From assembly GCA_964561495.1 (NCBI GenBank), contig CAZLPW010000101.1, positions 1-6,842 on the forward strand: a DNA stretch of 6,842 nt, given 5' to 3'. Below the pieces are notes generated by a model that searched no databases, was not told the DNA's origin, and was given only the letters and a program-made list of their open reading frames with translations. The stretch comes from CAZLPW01 sp964561495 (GTDB lineage Bacteria > Fidelibacterota > Marinisomatia > Marinisomatales > UBA1611). The translations under genes were made by a program, and so were the position numbers. This document shows positions 5,387 through 6,842 of the stretch, piece after piece; position 1 is the first letter of the stretch; each line of letters begins with the position of its first letter.

Positions 5387-5656
5387 TTAATCATTCTTTT
5401 GCTTATCCCACTTATCTTCTTGTCCAAATCTAATCCCACTTGAATAAGCCTTCATCCACCCTCTCCCACTTGCCATGTTGACTCTGTCTCTTGATTGACT
5501 AAAATGATTTGAGTCTACCTTACTAGAGTCTGTGTCAATTATTTTTTTCTGTAGTTGTGGTTTTATTAATGAAGGTACTGGCTCTGGTATTAAGGCAGAT
5601 AGTGTTATAAAAAATAATAATGCGATGGATGAAAGTAGTAATGTTTTATTCACATC
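5387..5656 (-). CDS. Hypothetical small exported or membrane-anchored protein
   Basis: The minus-strand frame ends at TAA 5387-5389. With the GTG at 5656 as start it codes for 89 residues: MNKTLLLSSIALLFFITLSA is a signal peptide or membrane anchor, followed by a proline-bearing linker (LIPEPVPSLIKP), a Lys/Asp/Ser-rich middle and a polar end with GRGWMKAYSSGIRFGQ and EDKWDKQ. TTG at 5671 would add five residues; GTG is preferred because MNKTLLL is a normal signal-peptide start. I do not recognise the family. It opposes the + genes on both sides and is divergent from the MORN gene. The overlapping + frame (from 5532) gives no sensible protein before 5733, which supports the minus reading. Confidence 0.5.
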   Translation of the reverse strand, partial: DVNKTLLLSSIALLFFITLSALIPEPVPSLIKPQLQKKIIDTDSSKVDSNHFSQSRDRVNMASGRGWMKAYSSGIRFGQEDKWDKQKND

Positions 5657-5732
5657 ATTACTACGCAACAAGGTACAAAATTGTTCCTTAATGGCTTATA
5701 TGAAATTTTTTAAAATTCGGCTAAGTTTAGAT
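5657..5732. other. Divergent intergenic region
   Basis: These 76 bases separate the minus-strand small gene from the MORN gene and should hold both promoters. I cannot assign -35/-10 boxes with confidence. The last bases before the MORN start (GTTTAGAT) resemble those before the selenoprotein gene (GATTTGGAC). Confidence 0.35.
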
Positions 5733-6071
5733 ATGCGTAAATATTTATCACTACTATTGTTTGTTTCTTTTGCTTACCCACAAATAAATAATAATTTAGA
5801 AGTTGAAACTGGTTGGTATGCTAATGGTCAAAAAATGTTTCAAAGATCTTATAAGGATGGAAATGCCAATGGTGAATGGACTCATTGGTATGCTAATGGT
5901 CAATTATGGACAGAAGGAACATATATTAATGGGAAACTAGAAGGTGAATGGATCACCTTTTATGATAATGGCCAAAAATGGATTGAAGGAAATCATAAAG
6001 ATGGTCAGAGGTATGGAGAATGGACATTCTATAAAGAAGATGGTAAAATATATGAGCTTAAAAAATATTAG
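5733..6071 (+). CDS. Secreted MORN-repeat (YwqK-like) protein
   Basis: From ATG 5733 the product is 112 residues. MRKYLSLLLFVSFA is a signal peptide (likely cleavage after Ala14), followed by three and a half MORN-type repeats of about 24 residues: GWYANGQ...GEW (27-49), HWYANGQ...GEW (51-73), TFYDNGQ...GEW (75-97) and a final FYKEDGKIYELKKY. Each has the (W/F)Y-x-NGQ...EG...DG pattern found in proteins often labelled YwqK antitoxin-like. That label is a family name; nothing here shows a toxin partner. Such repeats build an extended beta structure used in binding. The start was chosen at the signal peptide rather than at the upstream in-frame GTG (5532), because that extension overlaps the minus-strand gene and looks random. 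No Shine-Dalgarno is seen. Confidence 0.82.
   Translation: MRKYLSLLLFVSFAYPQINNNLEVETGWYANGQKMFQRSYKDGNANGEWTHWYANGQLWTEGTYINGKLEGEWITFYDNGQKWIEGNHKDGQRYGEWTFYKEDGKIYELKKY
5813..5903 (+). repeat. Tandem coding repeat within the MORN gene (72-bp period)
   Basis: A 19-base word TTGGTATGCTAATGGTCAA occurs identically at 5813-5831 and 5885-5903, exactly 72 bases (24 codons) apart. It encodes the core WYANGQ of repeats 1 and 2. A third, diverged repeat follows. The identity suggests recent internal duplication or gene conversion. Confidence 0.85.
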
Positions 6072-6113
6072 GAAATCCTAAACTCAAATTATTTAAAATC
6101 TTTTAGGCGTTCT

Positions 6114-6165
6114 ACCCTGCATTAGTGATATTTTTTGTTTTTGGAATGATTGGTAGATTCAAGCA
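6114..6165 (+). repeat. Diverged copy of the terminator-linker repeat
   Basis: ACCCTGCATTAGTGATATTTTTTG followed by TTTTTGGAATGATTGGTAGATTC aligns with the ATTC-loop palindrome and the GTTTGTGGGATGRTGRGTAGATT linker at 4521-4567. The palindrome here can barely pair, so terminator function is doubtful. It lies between the MORN gene and the membrane-protein gene, where the other copies would predict it. Confidence 0.45.
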
Positions 6166-6188
6166 TCAAGATAAAAGGTAGAATTGAT

Positions 6189-6635
6189 ATGTCAAAACCA
6201 AAAATACCTATGATTGTTATTTCAGCTTTCCTTATAATAAATGCAGTCCCGATGATTTTAATCCCAGTTGCATTCGATAAGGATTATATTGAAGAACAAA
6301 TGGATAATCCTACTACTGAAGAAGGTAAAGTTTATGAAGGTCTTGCAGCACACAATAAAGCAGGTTTGGGTGCGGCCATGGCTGCTCTTGCTATTGTTTT
6401 ATTAATGCATTTAAACCACCCTCAAAGAGTTGCTAAACGAATATTATTTTCTGTCGGACTTGGACTTATTCTCATGTTTGTGGTACTTGGTTTAGGAGGG
6501 ACTCGAGGTCTTGTAGGTTCACCTCCGCTAGCTCCACTAATTATTGGTGCAATCATTGGAGGAGTTAGTATTTGGGTTTATTACACCCCAGATAATGAAA
6601 TTGAAAACAAAAAATTAACTGATGAAGAAGAATGA
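6189..6635 (+). CDS. Hypothetical four-helix integral membrane protein
   Basis: The 148-residue product has about four hydrophobic segments: 6-29 (IPMIVISAFLIINAVPMILI), 57-74, 84-104 and 112-132. Between helices 1 and 2 there is an acidic loop (DKDYIEEQMDNPTTEEGK), and the tail is charged (EIENKKLTDEEE). ATG 6189 is preferred over the in-frame TTG at 6150 because AAAGG (6174-6178) lies about 10 bases before it and the upstream residues are polar repeat-derived sequence. I cannot name the family; the profile resembles small conserved membrane proteins of unknown role. It is flanked on both sides by terminator-linker repeats, so it is probably transcribed alone. Confidence 0.75.
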   Translation: MSKPKIPMIVISAFLIINAVPMILIPVAFDKDYIEEQMDNPTTEEGKVYEGLAAHNKAGLGAAMAALAIVLLMHLNHPQRVAKRILFSVGLGLILMFVVLGLGGTRGLVGSPPLAPLIIGAIIGGVSIWVYYTPDNEIENKKLTDEEE

Positions 6636-6654
6636 AATTATTATAAATGCATCA

Positions 6655-6678
6655 AGCCCGACATTCGTAGAGTTTTTT
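6655..6678 (+). terminator. Degenerate terminator copy after the membrane protein
   Basis: AGCCCGAC (6655-6662), loop ATTC (6663-6666) and GTAGAGTT (6667-6674) pair with two mismatches, followed by a T run (6673-6678). It is the same family as 879-911. The linker ATTTGTGGGATGGTGAGAT follows and leads directly to the next start codon. Confidence 0.55.
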
Positions 6679-6703
6679 ATTTGTGGGATGGTGAGATTCA
6701 GAT

Positions 6704-6842
6704 ATGTACTTGTTTAAATTATTACTATTTTTATTATCATTTTTTTTAACAAAAGCATGTTATCCAGTGTCTCATATTATTGTTGGGGATACACAAACAC
6801 CTTTAGATTTCACTGAAGTAAAAGTTTATACTGATTACCCTG
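6704..6842 (+). CDS. Lipoprotein, N-terminal part (3'-truncated by the window)
   Basis: From ATG 6704 the frame is open to the window end (46 codons). MYLFKLLLFLLSFFLTKAC is a lipoprotein signal peptide with lipobox LTKA-Cys19, so the mature protein is probably lipidated at Cys19. The following PVSHIIVGDTQTPLDFTEVK and VYTDYP resembles a group of uncharacterised bacterial lipoproteins with a Cys-x-x-VSHxIVG start. I recall that pattern but cannot confirm it here. The start lies 26 bases after the end of a terminator-like T run, within the same linker sequence as the selenoprotein gene. Confidence 0.75.
   Translation, partial: MYLFKLLLFLLSFFLTKACYPVSHIIVGDTQTPLDFTEVKVYTDYP

Noticed and set aside
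5532..5732. N-terminal extension of the MORN protein from the GTG at 5532
   Set aside because: It overlaps a better minus-strand frame, has no domain character, and would bury a normal signal peptide that starts at 5733.
4521..6706. Integron cassette array: small genes separated by imperfect palindromes, one copy containing GTTAGGT
   Set aside because: An attC site needs paired RYYYAAC and GTTRRRY cores bounding the element. Only the copy at 4533 fits GTTRRRY and no RYYYAAC partner is seen; the other copies read GTGGGGT or GTAGAGT. No integrase is visible.

Overview
The window looks like a piece of a Marinimicrobia (SAR406 / Neomarinimicrobiota) genome or a close relative. The best clue is the first gene, whose C-terminus carries the YPNPFNPST-type sorting domain of the type IX secretion system (T9SS). 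That domain is abundant in Marinimicrobia, Ignavibacteria, Calditrichota and Bacteroidota. The DNA is AT-rich and gene starts mostly lack a strong Shine-Dalgarno sequence. No rRNA, tRNA or conserved core gene is present to fix the taxonomy.

Layout. (a) 3-875: 3' end of a secreted beta-helix/FN3-like protein with a T9SS C-terminal domain (CTD), followed by a perfect 9-bp terminator hairpin. (b) 1013-1981: a Gfo/Idh/MocA-family oxidoreductase. (c) 1982-2176: a decayed fragment of a T9SS CTD with its own degenerate terminator. (d) 2177-4265, minus strand: an overlapping, very AT-rich pair, a GT9 (heptosyltransferase-type) glycosyltransferase and an HldD-type ADP-heptose epimerase. (e) 4266-4572: a second CTD fragment plus terminator. 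(f) 4573-6842: a run of small, mostly secreted or membrane genes: a probable selenoprotein (4573-5103), a 33-aa membrane peptide (5186-5287), an unrecognised minus-strand small protein (5387-5656), a secreted MORN-repeat protein (5733-6071), a four-helix membrane protein (6189-6635) and the start of a lipoprotein (6704-6842).

The main discovery is in (f). A short reading frame that appears to stop at a TGA at 4780-4782 continues in the same frame for another 106 codons. The TGA sits at the first position of a thioredoxin-type redox motif (U-G-T-C). A GC-rich hairpin with a GGUUC loop begins within 16 nt downstream, as expected for a bacterial SECIS element. The product would be a 176-residue exported, thioredoxin-fold, probably lipid-anchored selenoprotein. 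Its C-terminal half resembles the N-terminal thioredoxin-like domain of animal selenoprotein P.

A second theme is repeat-mediated shuffling. A terminator-like palindrome with an ATTC loop, followed by a conserved GTTTGTGGGATGRTGRGTA linker, recurs in whole or part after genes across the window. Two complementary CTD fragments flank the heptose gene pair, which suggests that this accessory surface-glycan pair was inserted at, or recombined through, CTD/terminator sequences. Functionally the window mixes cell-surface and envelope functions (T9SS cargo, heptose glycan, lipoproteins, MORN protein) with an extracytoplasmic redox protein. Apart from the epimerase/glycosyltransferase pair, the genes do not form an obvious single pathway.
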